64,000 bases of DNA from Notolepis coatsorum (taxonomy: Eukaryota > Chordata > Actinopteri > Aulopiformes > Paralepididae): assembly GCA_963971535.1 (NCBI GenBank), contig OZ020587.1:163907140-163971139 (forward strand), written 5' to 3'. The translations under genes and the position numbers were made by a program. The first letter of the stretch is position 1, and every line of letters starts with the position of its first letter. Positions 24,302-36,041 of the stretch are shown piece after piece. The notes under the pieces are model-generated. The model made no database searches. It had not been told where the DNA came from and saw only the letters and a list, made by a program, of their open reading frames with translations.

Positions 24302-25524
24302 CAGGGCCGCCTGGGAGAAATGCGAGGCCCTGTGCGAGATTTAACTGTTTAAATGTTGTGAAGTAGCATATGTTTTGCCTGGAAAAAAACATCGTTATTA
24401 ACAAAACATTCGGGAGGGGAAGGAAGGAAGAGTGGGGTAATGTCATGACATTTTCATTAATCCAAGTTACCTGCACGAGGAACGCAGGGCGAAAGGCCGC
24501 AACACAGGTCTCCACGTTGACGAAAGGCCTCTCGCTGGCGGGACAAAAAGAAGCTATGGCCAGAGCCTTGTCATGGTGCAGGCCCGACTACATCTTCTGT
24601 CAAAGGGCCTGCTATTCTCAAGGCTAACTGATCAAACGAACGTTCCCAGCTGACGCTAAACAGCTAACTGGCTAACAGTTAGCTCACACAGTTAGCTACT
24701 AGTAGTATTAGCTAGTCGACCAGTTTGGCTCCAGAGAGAGAAAGAGAGATAGGGTCAGGTGACTCAGGTCCACGGCGGGTATATAATCATAGGTTGACTC
24801 ACCATAACGCAGTATCAACGTGGAAGGAGACTTTCTTGGCCGCACGGTGTAATTTCTTCTTCTTCTTCTTCGAGTACTTTCCGGCAGACTGGACACCTTT
24901 CGGCGTATTGCTGCCTAACAGATTTATCTGCTCACAAGTTCTCTTCTCCTTCTTTTGAAAAGACATCCACTCGCCTCGCCTCGCTCCTCTGAATAGGTTA
25001 GCTAACGCTAGTTAGCATTTAGCTAAGCTAGCTACTAGCCGACATCATGGCTATACCATGAAAGGCTCCGGCCATTTGTCCCGCTAGCGAGAGGCCTTTC
25101 GTCAACGTTCCTTGGTGACCGACCGACTGATAATGACCGACCTCTTTCTTCGTCTTGGCTATTGGGCATAACTAAGCATAGTCAAAAGCTGCACGCGCGA
25201 AAATGTCAAACGCAGCCGACTCACGCTGCCACGCCGGCGTACTGCACTGTCTACACATGATGTAAGTAAAACCACTCCCTTCGTTGAAACCAATGCTGCT
25301 GCAGAACCCCAGAGGCTGAGCTCCAATAGTGAGTATGTCTGCAGCTGCAGGACTGCAGACCCAGGAACAAGTCAGACACATTCTACAAACGTGTCTAATG
25401 TGAAATATATAAGCATATAAGAAAAACTAGATTTTAGGTCTGTGATGAAAAAGGGCCTCGCGGGAAGGGGGGCCTCGCAAAAAAATAAAAATAAAAATAA
25501 AAAAAAATAATAAAAAAAGTAATA

Positions 25525-25557
<33 letters not shown>

Positions 25558-25621
25558 AGGCCCCCCTTCCCGCGAGGCCCTGTGCGACCGCACTGCTCGC
25601 ACACCCCCTGAGGCGGCCCTG
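24302..25621. mobile_element. Non-autonomous hAT element, 1,320 bp, inserted in SAM-gene exon 3
   Basis: Termini CAGGGCCGCCT and AGGCGGCCCTG are flanked by a perfect 8-bp duplication GCAATATG (24294-24301 and 25622-25629). A second layer of inverted sequence lies inside: GACGAAAGGCCTCTCGCTGG at 24518 and its complement near 25080-25105. GCTAGC/GTTAGCTA-rich sequence and a long poly-T/A near 25500-25555 are also present. No transposase ORF. Confidence 0.93.
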
Positions 25622-25629
25622 GCAATATG

Positions 25630-26590
25630 CATGGGGTTGTGGGAAGATCCTGAGAGTTCACATCTGCTGCAAGACAGGTATCGTCAACATTTATGAGAAT
25701 CTTGTTTTGGTCTTCTTTGAAGTGAGCTAAAAGCAGTAACACAGTCCCAACGGAGTCATCACAACCCGCAGCCTGGATTTGAGGTTGGAGTTTTCCTGCA
25801 ACACTATCTCTTTCTGGGCGCAGACACTTGAAAAATCCCAGGACTCTTTTGTATTTTACATTCATGGCCTCTTGGAATTCTTCATTTATCTGGACCCCAG
25901 TCAGTTCATTGAAATGAGCCTTCAAGCCAGTTGTGTTGAAAAGATAGGGCCATTCTTTTTTCAAAGTCCGTGTGTCTTTCTCATCTAGGACATCTCTTCT
26001 CTGGGAGGCAAACGTGTTAGTCATCAATGCTTCTATTTTCTTCTCATCTTTCTCATCTTCCTCAAACATTTTATGTAGGTCCTCTTTCATCTTCCTCTGT
26101 GATTCGTCATTTGCAGCACGCAGTTGAGGTTCTGGGTTCACACATCCATAAGACATTTTCCTTCGTGTCTTTCCCTTGTCAACACTGCTGGGCTGAGTCA
26201 TCGTTGGTGGACCTATCCTTTTGTGGTTGTCCACTCTGCATTGTAGTTGTTTTGCTAGAGAATCGTAGCCACTACCTATGACTTGATCCTCAATCACATC
26301 CTTGAATGACTTAGGATAATCTTGTACCATCTTGCGGGCAATTTCATTCAAATGTTTCTTTTGAGGATGTTTGCAGACAACCAGGATTTCTGCGGAAATC
26401 AACCTGACTATTTCTCTTCTATCCCTCGCCGTTGGCCGCTCTTTATTCTCCAATATCTTTTGTATATTCGACGGCATGATGTTCCACTGTATCTTGAAAC
26501 TGAAGTGCCAGTTATTGTCCAGTGCTGCTGTTCCCTTCTCACGGCTGATGGAGCACTCATTGGTGGAGGACAATGAGGACATCGGCAGAC
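25630..26590 (-). CDS. SAM-domain gene, main exon (part before the hAT element)
   Basis: Acceptor TATTCCAG is followed by GLPMSSLSSTNECSISREKG. The exon continues with WHFSFKIQWNIMPSNIQKIL, ERPTARDRREIVRLISAEIL, ARKMVQDYPKSFKDVIEDQV, GYDSLAKQLQCRVDNHKR, then an acidic/Lys-rich stretch (EEDEKDEKKIEALM) and KKEWPYLFNTTGLKAHFNEL. It ends at DLPTTPCI where the hAT element begins. No internal stop or frameshift is seen before the insertion, so the gene was probably intact when it was hit. Function unknown. Confidence 0.8.
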
Positions 26591-27212
26591 CTGGAATACA
26601 GTAAGCCATAATTAGCACAGATATGAGAGATTGGTTGTTTTGCCTCTGAGACAATATCATTTATATTTTAAATGAAACAATGAACTATGAGGTAAAAGTT
26701 CAGAATGTCTGCTTTCAATTCATGTGTTGTTTTTTAACATACATTGAACCATTTTAGAATAGTGCCATTCTGTATGACAGGTGTTTATTTTTTTTTAAAC
26801 ACATTTACATAGTCAGTAAGAACAGTTTTGGGCCGACCATTTACCAATTGAATTCAACATCCCCAACAGTATACATGGTAAATGTACGCACGTTTATTTG
26901 TGATGGGGCATAGTCTTGGCGTGAACGGAGGTGACAAGGAGCTTGTAGGCGAGCTTAGGCAGGAGTCAAACAGCGCATCCGCATCTCTGTCTGGAGTGTT
27001 GTTGGGAAAGTCTGTAGAGGGGTCCAAAATGGTAGTGAATGATAACGTTATTTTCAAAACAGGCACAGAGGAGTATTATCATATTGTTTGGACCACCACC
27101 TCTGCAAGTACACTACTCAGTGCGACCATGGTTGGATGTTAACAGTGAAGACGGCAACAAATTGAGCCCACAATATGAAACTCAAATTTGAAGCTTAAAT
27201 CAGTGTATTTAA

Positions 27213-27677
27213 GGGGGGTAGGCTCCCAGATTTCTATGTACTTTTTATTATAATCTCTGCATTTGTCATAATGTCTCGATGGTAATCAATAGATTATGAT
27301 GATAGGTGCATTCTGGTTCGGCTTCTGACGCACAACTAGGCCGTCCAATTAAACCTGCTGGTTTGAGTTTTGATTGGGTGGAGGTAAATCTTCCCCTGAC
27401 CCCTTATCCATTATGGATTTTGATTTGACATCATAATTTATTGATTACCATCGAGACATGACAAATGCAGAGGTTATAACAAAAAAAAAGTACACAGTAC
27501 ATTTCACAGAGTAAATTCTACTCAAACTGAGTACATTTGACTCAAACTGAGTAAGATTTTACCCAAACCAGTTTGAGTAAAATGTACTCAGTTTGAGTAC
27601 AATTTACTCAGTTTGAGTAAAATTTACTCTGTGAAATGTACTGTGTATATCTGGGAGCCTACCCCCCCCCCCCCCCC
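27213..27677. mobile_element. TTAA-flanked MITE (piggyBac-like), 465 bp
   Basis: Termini GGGGGGTAGGCTCCCAGAT and ATCTGGGAGCCTACCCCCC, with TTAA on both sides (27209-27212 and 27678-27681). Inverted interior segments include ATTGATTACCATCGAGACAT. The right arm holds a second, nearly perfect palindrome at about 27499-27645 built from CTCAAACTGAGTA and TTTGAGTAAA repeats. Confidence 0.85.
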
Positions 27678-27841
27678 TTAATAGGAGAACCCATTAGAAC
27701 CCTAATACTTGAACTCATTCCATGTGTACCTCATTAAGGCAGCAGCTAATTATGTAATGAGCACAGTGCAATCTCCTTTCTGGTCGTAACAGACCTCTCA
27801 AGTATTGTCATTTGAAAGGAAAGTGTGCACAATGGTTTTAC

Positions 27842-27919
27842 TTACTGCTGCTAGAAGAAAAAATGCCTGAACTGGCAAGAAAGGCTGTAGACGGGCTACT
27901 GGAATCTTCTTACGATTCT
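27842..27919 (-). CDS. SAM-domain gene, putative exon 2
   Basis: Between TACAACCGCAG and GTAAGTAAAA the frame NRKKIPVARLQPFLPVQAFF LLAA is open and in phase with exon 1. The exact donor (27846 or 27842) is unclear; only the inner GTAAAA keeps phase with exon 3. I do not recognise the sequence, so this exon is tentative. Confidence 0.4.
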
Positions 27920-28045
27920 CTGCGGTTGTAACCTAAAGATACTTTATTAATCCCATTTTGTTAAACAAAAGTCAGTTTGACATACACTCTACTATATAAA
28001 AATGAAGACATGCTCAAATAGAGTGACAGTCAATGTTTCACTTAC

Positions 28046-28229
28046 GCTTGGCATGAGCAAGTAACTTTCTGGATTCCACCGGCTTCAGTACACCTTCAAG
28101 TTCATGCGGTTGCAAAAACTGTAGATCGTCCACACTAGTCACTCCGAGGCCGTCAAGTAAATCCAGTAGTAAAGGTTGTAGTCCAGAGCCTGGAAGCACT
28201 GCATTTATGTAACTGGCCAGGTCACCCAT
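28046..28229 (-). CDS. SAM-domain gene, exon 1 (SAM domain)
   Basis: Starts at ATG 28229 and ends at donor GTAAGT (28045). It encodes about 61 residues that form most of a sterile alpha motif fold: MGDLASYINAVLPGSGLQPL, LLDLLDGLGVTSVDDLQFLQ, PHELEGVLKPVESRKLLAHA. SAM domains are protein- or RNA-interaction modules. The LGV-S-DDL-FL-P-EL--VLKP--SRKLL pattern is conserved in the fish family. Confidence 0.75.
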
Positions 28230-28282
28230 GACTACAAAGAAAGATAAACACAGCTTGAGCCCAGATTTAGCTAAAAGCTAGC

Positions 28283-28498
28283 AGGTGAAAAGATGCGACA
28301 GGCTGCCTCCACATGTATCAGAGGGGACATGTGATGCAAGGCTTCGATCCTCCCTACAACCGACCAGTGGGGGGCATATGCGAGCAACAATCAGGACAGG
28401 GGAGGGAGAATTGGCACAAGAGGTAAATTGGGATGGGGAGAAAAATCACAGAAAAGGCAGAAAAAGTAGATAAAAAAAAAAAAAAAAAAAAAAAAAAC
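28283..28498 (+). mobile_element. tRNA-like SINE, copy 3, 5'-truncated
   Basis: Begins within the body (CAGGTGAAAAGATGCGACAG) and ends GAAAAAGTAGATAAAA with a poly-A tail of about 26. It matches the 3' half of copies 1 and 2. Confidence 0.8.
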
Positions 28499-28693
28499 AG
28501 TAATGAAAGCTGTTTAGGATGGTAGTTCAATGCTAAATAAATACGGCTGTTTTTATTGGCTCACCTGGGGTGGCATTGGCTGAGGGGCACAGCTGTTTGA
28601 TGCCAGCTCCTCCTTGCAGTGTGTGGAAGTGTGTGAAGACACTGAACGCCCAACTGCTGACACCTATCCTGCCACTTTGCCTGAGTCTGTCCT

Positions 28694-28696
<3 letters not shown>

Positions 28697-28788
<92 letters not shown>
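28697..28788. repeat. (GT)n microsatellite
   Basis: About 46 uninterrupted GT units between the SAM gene and the transposase gene. Confidence 0.98.
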
Positions 28789-28790
<2 letters not shown>

Positions 28791-28979
28791 AGAATGATTT
28801 GGATGCCTATACTACATGTTATATATGCCTCATGCAGCAATTTAGAATTTAGAATGTATGTACCCAATCAATTATGAATCGAATCATTACTCCCAAGAAT
28901 CAAGATCAAATATAACTGAGATTCCCATCCCCTCCCCAACTAATCAGCCACCCCATATATCATCAGTAGCGAATTCAGT

Positions 28980-30134
28980 AAGCTACTGATCCAGAACACT
29001 GTGTTTAAGGGACAGGACTGTCATTCCACATAGACTATATGCAGCTAGTGGATAAAAGTCCAAACACTGTTCAGCATTGATGCAAACCATTTGTCTAGCT
29101 GCTTCTCCAAGGTTATAGAGGCCATACTCTGCCAGATAGGATGACGAGTGTGGTATCACCAGGAAGTACACACACTTGTTTTCCTTCATCAGAATGAGCT
29201 CAATTTGTCCAAATTCCACTGACTCTTCATTCTTAATGCATAGAAAATAGCCTTTCCTATACAGGGTACCCTTCCACTGCACTTCTGTGGACACCAACTC
29301 AGGATGTGGGAGCGAGCTTGCTTTAACCGCATCACGCACTTGGTCACTGTACAAGTCAGTGTGGTAAGGAAACATGTTTTTTACTTGCAAAGTTGCAGGA
29401 AAGAAAGAGCTGGAGTTCAGATATGACTGAAGCAGCTGATGATTGTTTGCAAGTGTCTTACACAAATTTCTGTGTCCTCCTTATGCATCTTTTGAAGTAT
29501 GAGTGTTTGCTCTCAAACCTCATTGTCCACAACCGTATGAGTGGACCAAGTTTCATGATCAAAGAGGGATAGTGGACGAGGTAGTGATGTTTTGGTTTGA
29601 GTTTATCTGTGGGAAATAGTTGTTTCCTTGTTTCAAGATAATCTTGAATCTGAACATTGAGGAAACAGATTTGAGGTACAGATATCTTGGGCGCACACAC
29701 CAACTCACAAAGCTCTTTCAGCAAGATCAGTAACTGCCACACTGGATCCTTAGTATCCGACATCTTATCCCCAATAATCACTGGTAGAAGTCTCAAAAGA
29801 CACCAATTCTCAGCCGCCTGACCACCAATCTTCATACCACTTATACTTACTTCACAAGGAGCAGAACCAGCATCAGAACCCACATATTTGAACTGTGCGA
29901 TTCGTCGGTTCAGCTGTGTGTATGTGAACCATTTCTTCACCTTTACAAAATACCTCAAGTAAAGGGTAAGGTCATAGGCTACTACGCCTTCAAACAAGTC
30001 ATGGCCTATGCATGGTGGGAGCCCTGGCTGGCATACATGGAAATACTTAAGAGAGTTGAAAACAGAGTCAAACTTGAGTCCCTTTACATGTGTTGCCTCA
30101 GAGTCCTGTAGTTGTCGCAGTGCTTCCTTGTAGG
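28980..30134 (-). CDS. Transposase C-terminal part
   Basis: Continues directly from the left target copy at 30134 (KEALRQLQDSEATHVKGLKF, GHDLFEGVVAYDLTLYLRYF, AENWCLLRLLPVIIGDKMSD, MRFESKHSYFKRCIRRTQKF). It then needs a frame change near 29460 to continue as CKTLANNHQLLQSYLNSSSF and the C-terminal domain that ends SLKHSVLDQ-stop. The small indel at the change removes or adds only a few bases; a splice site is not visible there. Confidence 0.7.
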
Positions 30135-30497
30135 TGTGGGATATTTGTAGATATCCTGATGAAGAATGTGCTCAGTCAACCGAGGCTTGGATAATAACAA
30201 GGGTTTATTAACCAAACAGATAGAATACATAGAGAGAATGGCTGAGGGCTTCCCCCCAGGTGATCAGCTGAATTTACCCAGGTAAGAAGCCCTGGATAGA
30301 TCTCGGGAGGAGATCTATATAGTTAACAGGGGGGGGGTGTGGTCCCATTTGATAGGTCAGATGGGGGGGGGGGGTACAGGTAATGGGGACACAGGGGAGG
30401 GGAGTGTCTTATTCCACAGAGAGGGGGGGGGGGCACAGGTAAGGGGATATAGGGGAGGGGACTATATTTACATGAGAACATTAGATATTATACCACA
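30135..30497 (-). repeat. 3' LTR of non-autonomous element
   Basis: 363 bp, starting TGTGGGATATTTGTAGATAT on the + strand. It includes AGATCTCGGGAGGAGATCT-like inverted sequence and G-runs. Confidence 0.9.
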
Positions 30498-32599
30498 ATA
30501 CTCACTTTTCTTTCTTATAATGTGGGTGAGATTAATGTATAATATACCAGGATTGTTTGGAACAGGTAAAAGTGAAAATAGAAAACAATTAAAATAATGA
30601 AAATTTTGGCCAATGTGATCTGGTTGTTGGCATAACAGTTTAAAATAGAATTATTTACATACATGATTCATGACATGATCGACTGGACTGCGGTCTGTGT
30701 TATTTTGATATCAGAGATGTGGGAATAGATATCACCCTTTTCTTTTATTAATCGCTCAAAATACCTATATCAATGAGTGGTCCTCATCTCTGATATCAAA
30801 CAACAATTAACATAATCATTAGAAGCTATCGCTGTGCAAATATCTTGGCATACCTTCAGTCGTTCATGTCGTGACTCAGGGGAGCTAATGTGATCGTTGT
30901 GCATACAGGCATCGTAATAAACCAATTAAATACATGCACTGTCTCTGTGTGGTCAGAGTGCACAGGGTGAAAAAACAAAATTGTGTGCATAATTATTAGG
31001 AATAGGATTTACACATAAGGATTAACTTAGTGGCTAATGTGTACAAAAACATTTAAAACCGTTAATCTAGTGGTTTGTATAAAAACTGATATAAAAGGTG
31101 ATTATGATAATCGTTATGCATTGTTCTAGTATTTTGCTGTGGTGTATACTATCAATGGTCAAAACAAACTTGGTGACTTGGAATAAACCAACTAGTTCTG
31201 TCTTGTTAACAATATAATTTTCAATGTGACTCTGTGATCATTCCTTATTGTTATTATAAATTGGTTATTGCAATCTTATTGGTTGTATTTCATCATATTC
31301 TTAGTTCATAATTTTCTTGATACATATGAACTTTGTGAAACAGCTCTTGTTTGTGAATCTGACAGTTGCTGCGTCGCTGTTGACCATCTGTTCTCTGCCA
31401 GGGATGTGTCCTTCTGTGGTGACCTGCTGTGTGTTGAACGTATCGTACATTCAGTTGATGTTTCTGTGAGCCTGTCGTGTGGCAGTAAGACAGTAAAAAG
31501 TAAATAAATACATAACAATTTGGACAATGTGTGTTCAGAAGTCTCTTGGTCCACAGGTCTCATTTGCTATGTGTCTCTTCTTGACGATGCAGTCGGGAAT
31601 ATTCACTGGTCGCCGTCCATTCCCTGTCAAGGGTCACTTGTAGCAGTCAACTATAGTGGTCTTGCAGACTCTTTTCCTAGAGCCTGCGCTGCTCTCCATC
31701 ACCACCGCACATCCGCCACTGTGCTCACGCTTGGCCTTTATCAGGCCTTGAGGCATGGCGGTAGGGTGGTCTTGAACGTGCTGTGTGGTGGTTGGTCCCC
31801 CGCTCCCCGTCATCGCGGTACCAGAGGGGCGAGGGTTTGCTGGTGTAGTGGCCTGTCTGTAGGACGCTCTCTCTCACACGGATGACAATCTTGTCATGGG
31901 AATCCACCTTGATGGTCGGGGACTTCAGTTCTCTTTTGCAGATGGTCTGCCGCGGGTCGCTGGGGTGAGGCTGCATGTCGTCCTTTCTGTCTCTGCTCCC
32001 CTTCCTTTGGGGACGTCTGTGTTGTGTGGGCTGGTGGTTCTCCCACGGTTGTTGTCGTCGCCCCTGGTTGTGTCCGCAGCTCCTTGGCGGCGTCTCTGGT
32101 GGTAGTATGCTGTCGTGGGTCGCTCAGGTCGCTGGGTTGTGTTCCTCCTTGCCTGGTCGCACCGTCGTTCGTGGTTCAGGTCACGCGTCGTCTCACTCGT
32201 CCTGTCCTCTCACCAATTTATGATCTGAGGATGATGAAAACTGCCTTAGAAAACCTCCTCACATAAATGATTCAACGCCTTTCTGCTAAAGAAGAAAATC
32301 ATTTAGGGTTAATTCAATTCATAGTTTTTTTTTATTGTGTAATACCATTATGCATGTTCTCTATTTTACTTACCATTGAGTCGATGCATCTTCGTACTAA
32401 CCTGTCCTTAACGGTGTTTGGGTCGTGACCTCTCTGGTTCTCTTTGCAATTTTCTCGCCGCTCTGTAAGCATAGAGAAAAAACACACAACAAAAACCTCT
32501 AGGCAGCCAGGTATTTTGCATGGAATATACTCATTCATTGTCTCGTCTATCTAAGTAGTATTAATTAATTTAACCTCTAATACACCAAGAATAAAAATC

Positions 32600-32806
32600 T
32601 ACCTCTAACTAACCTTATTGTCATGCATTTATCCTAATAAACTAACCTACACTGTGGCACTCAACACTAATAAAACTAACCTACACTGTGGCACTCAACA
32701 CTTTGATGAACATTGTTACTCAGCTGATAGAGTTGTACCCTGCCTGATGTTCTGTCGCACAGAACCTGTGCGTCGCTTTGGATAAAAGTGTCAGCTAAAT
32801 GACCAA
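32600..32806 (+). mobile_element. L2/CR1-type LINE 3' end inside the LTR element
   Basis: CACTGTGGCACTCAACACTT, then CGTCGCTTTGGATAAAAGTG and TCAGCTAAATGACC match the 3' UTR at 40985-41145. A 35-bp piece (AACCTACACTGTGGCACTCA) is duplicated in tandem. Confidence 0.65.
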
Positions 32807-33719
32807 TATTGATGTTTCACTGGTGTTCTTGATATTTGCAGTCATAGAAATGTATTAGTTTGTTAAAAGGAAGAGTCATGCATGTTATTAGTTAGTGGAA
32901 AAATAGAGTAATTTTCCTGACTGCATTCATCAGGTACCAGTGAATCATGGTGTTTGCTATGGCAAGCTGGTCTTAAAACATTTCATTCAGTGCATTTTGT
33001 GGTTCTCTGTTGTTATCCATTGTCAGATGGGTCTCTGTGGTAACAAAGAGAAAATCTGCATCTAAAGCGATACTTCCTACTATACTAAGTATAGTGGAGA
33101 TACTAAGTTGAGTCTCTATAGGTGTGGTCAGAGTCCTCTCTAGGCATTTGCATTGTCTTTCAGCTCCACATCGTCCTCAGCTGATTTTCGTGTTCAAATG
33201 TAGATTACTTTGGGGTCTCAATTTAAATGATTGTAGCTGGTCTCACTTTGTGTCTTGTCTGTGTTCAGATGCAAATCACTGGAGTTTCAACTTTTGTGAT
33301 ACAATGTGTTTACACCCCATTCTGCATCTTGACCCAGAGCCAGATCTCTTGGTTGTCTGTAACCACAAACACATGTTAATTTCCCACTCTTTTCTTTTAT
33401 TCTGGGTGAATCCTCTTTGACTGTCTGTGTGCTCAACGAACATTAGCTAGTCCTTCTCTATTTCATCATCTCACTCATCAATGTTACTGTGGAAAAAGAG
33501 GAGACATGATTTTGGCCTCATTTAAACATTATCTGCATTTATTCATTATCTCTAAAGAAAGGTTGTTATTCTTTCTTTAGCTTTTAGATCAAATATATCC
33601 AATTGATTAGAATCCTATTTAAAACTAGCTTTATGTGACTTATAACATGTAAATTAAAGCAACATAAACACTCAAGTGATCTGAGATAGTTGTAATTTAC
33701 TGTAACTGAGATGATAGTT

Positions 33720-33987
33720 GTGTATGTACAGTTTCTACGTCAAATGTATCTTTTCTTGACTTCTTTTGTATCACAAACAGTACTGAATTTGCAAATCTGG
33801 TATGTCATAAATGTATAGATGTAGCAGTACTGACTATCTGATGAATTGAAAATGGGGGACCCTGATGTAAACAAGACAAAAGTCTTTCTCTGGTCTGCAT
33901 CCCCTTAACAATTTGTGTGTATTGAGCTGTACTGTATTGTACCCATTCTGCAATCTGTTAATAAAGTTTTCAATCAATCAATCAAAG
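33720..33987 (+). mobile_element. LINE 3' UTR with (TCAA)n tail, inside the LTR element
   Basis: TTTTGTATCACAAACAGTAC, then AATTGAAAATGGGGGACCCT, ATTGTACCCATTCTGCAATC and the tail CAATCAATCAATCAAAG. The same 3' UTR recurs at 40110 (minus), 45180-45456 (plus), 57095 (plus) and 57263 (minus). Confidence 0.8.
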
Positions 33988-35674
33988 CATCTATAATTAT
34001 GATTTTCATACTCACCGGAGAAAGCTGTTGTGTTGACGTCGTATATTATAATCGAATAGTGGTTCCAGAGGCTGTAGCACGTTACGTGTCGTCAATGCAA
34101 TGTTCGGCTCGTTTCTCCGGTGGTCTGGGATAATGCAACCCGCATCTCGCCACCGCAACTCAACATTTTCCAATAGCAGCGCGCACATACATATACAAAT
34201 AAAACATATACTACAAGTGGATTTCACGCACCTTCGGCCTTGGGCACATTAAACCTTACCGTTCGCCCAATGATAGTTTCATATCGCACTTTTGTATGAC
34301 GTCATCAGCCCATGCGACGTTCACGCGTTGTCATTCGCCTCGGAAATAACGCTTTGCAATCCTGCATACTAGTTCCGCGAGCTCTCAATAGCCTGGAATT
34401 TACCTAAACCAGCGTTTTGTTACCGAATGAACGCGCCTGTGCATATGTGAAACGTAAACAAACTGAAACGATAAAACTATACTTCCCCAAATGGTCGTTC
34501 CCGTGGGCTGCGGAAATTACTATCCTAGTTTGTCGTGTGAACTGCACCTCAATGTTATTCTCTGTATAACGGCACTCGTCTCAATGCTCGGCGCGATATC
34601 AGTCGGCATATTGTGCAAGTACAAACGAGACTTTAAACAGACAAACAAACATTAATACATATAAGTTAACGTGTGTGAATATCTGACTGTATTGGATCGC
34701 TGTACGTTTAGTCGACCAGCACTCTGCTGCGACAAGGCATTTATACCCTTGATCTATCTATACATCGTTTTTTAAAACATAACGACCGAATCCTGAACTT
34801 CGAAATTTAATAGCGATATATTAGATTATATATACCGTTTAATCATTACTCTCTGTCTCTTTTACTCGCGACTAATGTCCTGTTTAATGTACTTTCCGCG
34901 ACTGATGTCCCGTTTAATGTACATTCACGTACTCCCGGGACATCGCGTAATCATGTACTACTAGGACATCGCGTGATCATCTTCCCGCTATCTGTATTGA
35001 TCAATTGGTTAATTTAATCCAAAATACATCGTTTTCAGGAATGGAAGAGATTGTGGGCTTAGTTTGAGGTTGAAACAATGAATATTATGACGCTACTCTG
35101 GTAATTTCTAATTATGATTCCATCAGCTTCTCGGTCCTAACTTCCCGCCTCTTTGCAAAGGAATCACAGAACGTTTTTAACAGAGTAGCGTTTTCCAAGG
35201 ATATCACATCATAATAAGCTCACTCATCTTCTTTTGTTGCCTATATTTTTAGTCTGCATCAGCTAGACTAGGGGTAGCAATCCAACAACCTGTACTGTGT
35301 GCCTTAGCTTTTGGTCGGCTCCGACTCGACCTGGAATAGCACTTCAACCTTTGTGCCTAAACTTTTGGGAATAGCACATATAACCCATCCTTTCAGAACT
35401 GCCTGATAAGGACCCAGGTGCACGCGCGCCCTGGTAACGATTCTCAATACAGATCAGATATATTAATGCACATTATTCTTACTCAGCCATGATCTCAATA
35501 TTTGACAACATTCTGTAATATTCACCTGGCACAGAGAAAAGCGGGAAGGTTTTAATTTCTTGCCATACATCTTTGGTCGACCATACTATTATACTCACTT
35601 TTCTCTGTATAGCTGAAACGATACAGCACGCCGGGAGGACGCAAAAAGTCCGTCACAAGTTCGTAGACGCCAAT

Positions 35675-36041
35675 TGTGGGATATTTGTAGATATCCTGAT
35701 GAAGAATGTGCTCAGTCAACCGAGGCTTGGATAATAACAAGGGTTTATTAACCAAACAGATAGAATACATAGAGAGAATGGCTGAGGGCTTCCCCCAAGG
35801 TGATCAGCTGAATTTACCCAGGTAAGAAGCCCTGGATAGATCTCGGGAGGAGATCTATATAGTTAACAGGGGGGGGGGTGGTCCCATTTGATAGGTCAGA
35901 TGGGGGGGGGGGGGGGGGGGTACAGGTAATGGGGACACAGGGGAGGGGAGTGTCTTATTCCACAGAGAGGGGGGGGGCACAGGTAAGGGGATATAGGGGA
36001 GGGGACTATATTTACATGAGAACATTAGATATTATACCACA
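35675..36041 (-). repeat. 5' LTR of non-autonomous element
   Basis: 367 bp, aligned end to end with the left copy; differences are mainly in the G-run lengths plus single bases (for example CCCCCAAGG versus CCCCCAGG). This indicates a fairly recent insertion. Confidence 0.9.

Larger units (their letters stand above)
22676..28229 (-). pseudogene. SAM-domain gene of a multicopy fish family (SAMD3-like), broken by a hAT insertion
   Basis: Five exons on the minus strand: 28229-28046, about 27919-27842, 26590-24288, 23257-23089, 22805-22676. Exon 1 encodes a SAM domain (MGDLASYINAVLP, LLDGLGVTSVDDLQFLQPHE, LKPVESRKLLAHAK). Exon 3 holds a domain with WHFSFKIQWNIMP, RRREIVR-like and GYDSLAKQLQCRVDNHKR, a Glu/Lys-rich coiled-coil-like part, and FNELTGVQINEEF. 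The last exons give FTEAVNAMFMIYYALNIDYP and end HDWLE-stop. I recognise this arrangement from abundant fish SAMD3-like proteins of unknown function. A 1,320-bp hAT element sits 14 bases upstream of the exon 3 donor; set aside with one target copy, the frame reaches the GTAAGT donor. As it stands the ORF runs into the hAT and stops at 25434. The small second exon is the least certain. Confidence 0.75.
30135..36041 (-). mobile_element. Non-autonomous LTR retrotransposon, 5.9 kb
   Basis: Near-identical direct repeats at 30135-30497 and 35675-36041 begin TGTGG and end CCACA, with a 4-bp target duplication TAGG (30131-30134 and 36042-36045). A polypurine tract (minus strand AAGAAAGAAAAGTGAG) lies beside the left LTR at 30501-30516. 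A primer-site-like TTGGCGTC starts right after the right LTR on the minus strand (35674 downward). Both say the element is oriented minus, the same as the gene it disrupts. The 5.2 kb interior has no gag, protease, RT or integrase that I can find and carries other repeats (about 32640-32805, 33720-33986). Confidence 0.85.

Noticed and set aside
28570-28877. Cys-Val and Thr-His repeat ORFs
   Set aside because: Translations of (GT)n.
31268-32266. Short ORFs inside the LTR element as gag or env remnants
   Set aside because: No recognisable motif; frames overlap on both strands and are short.
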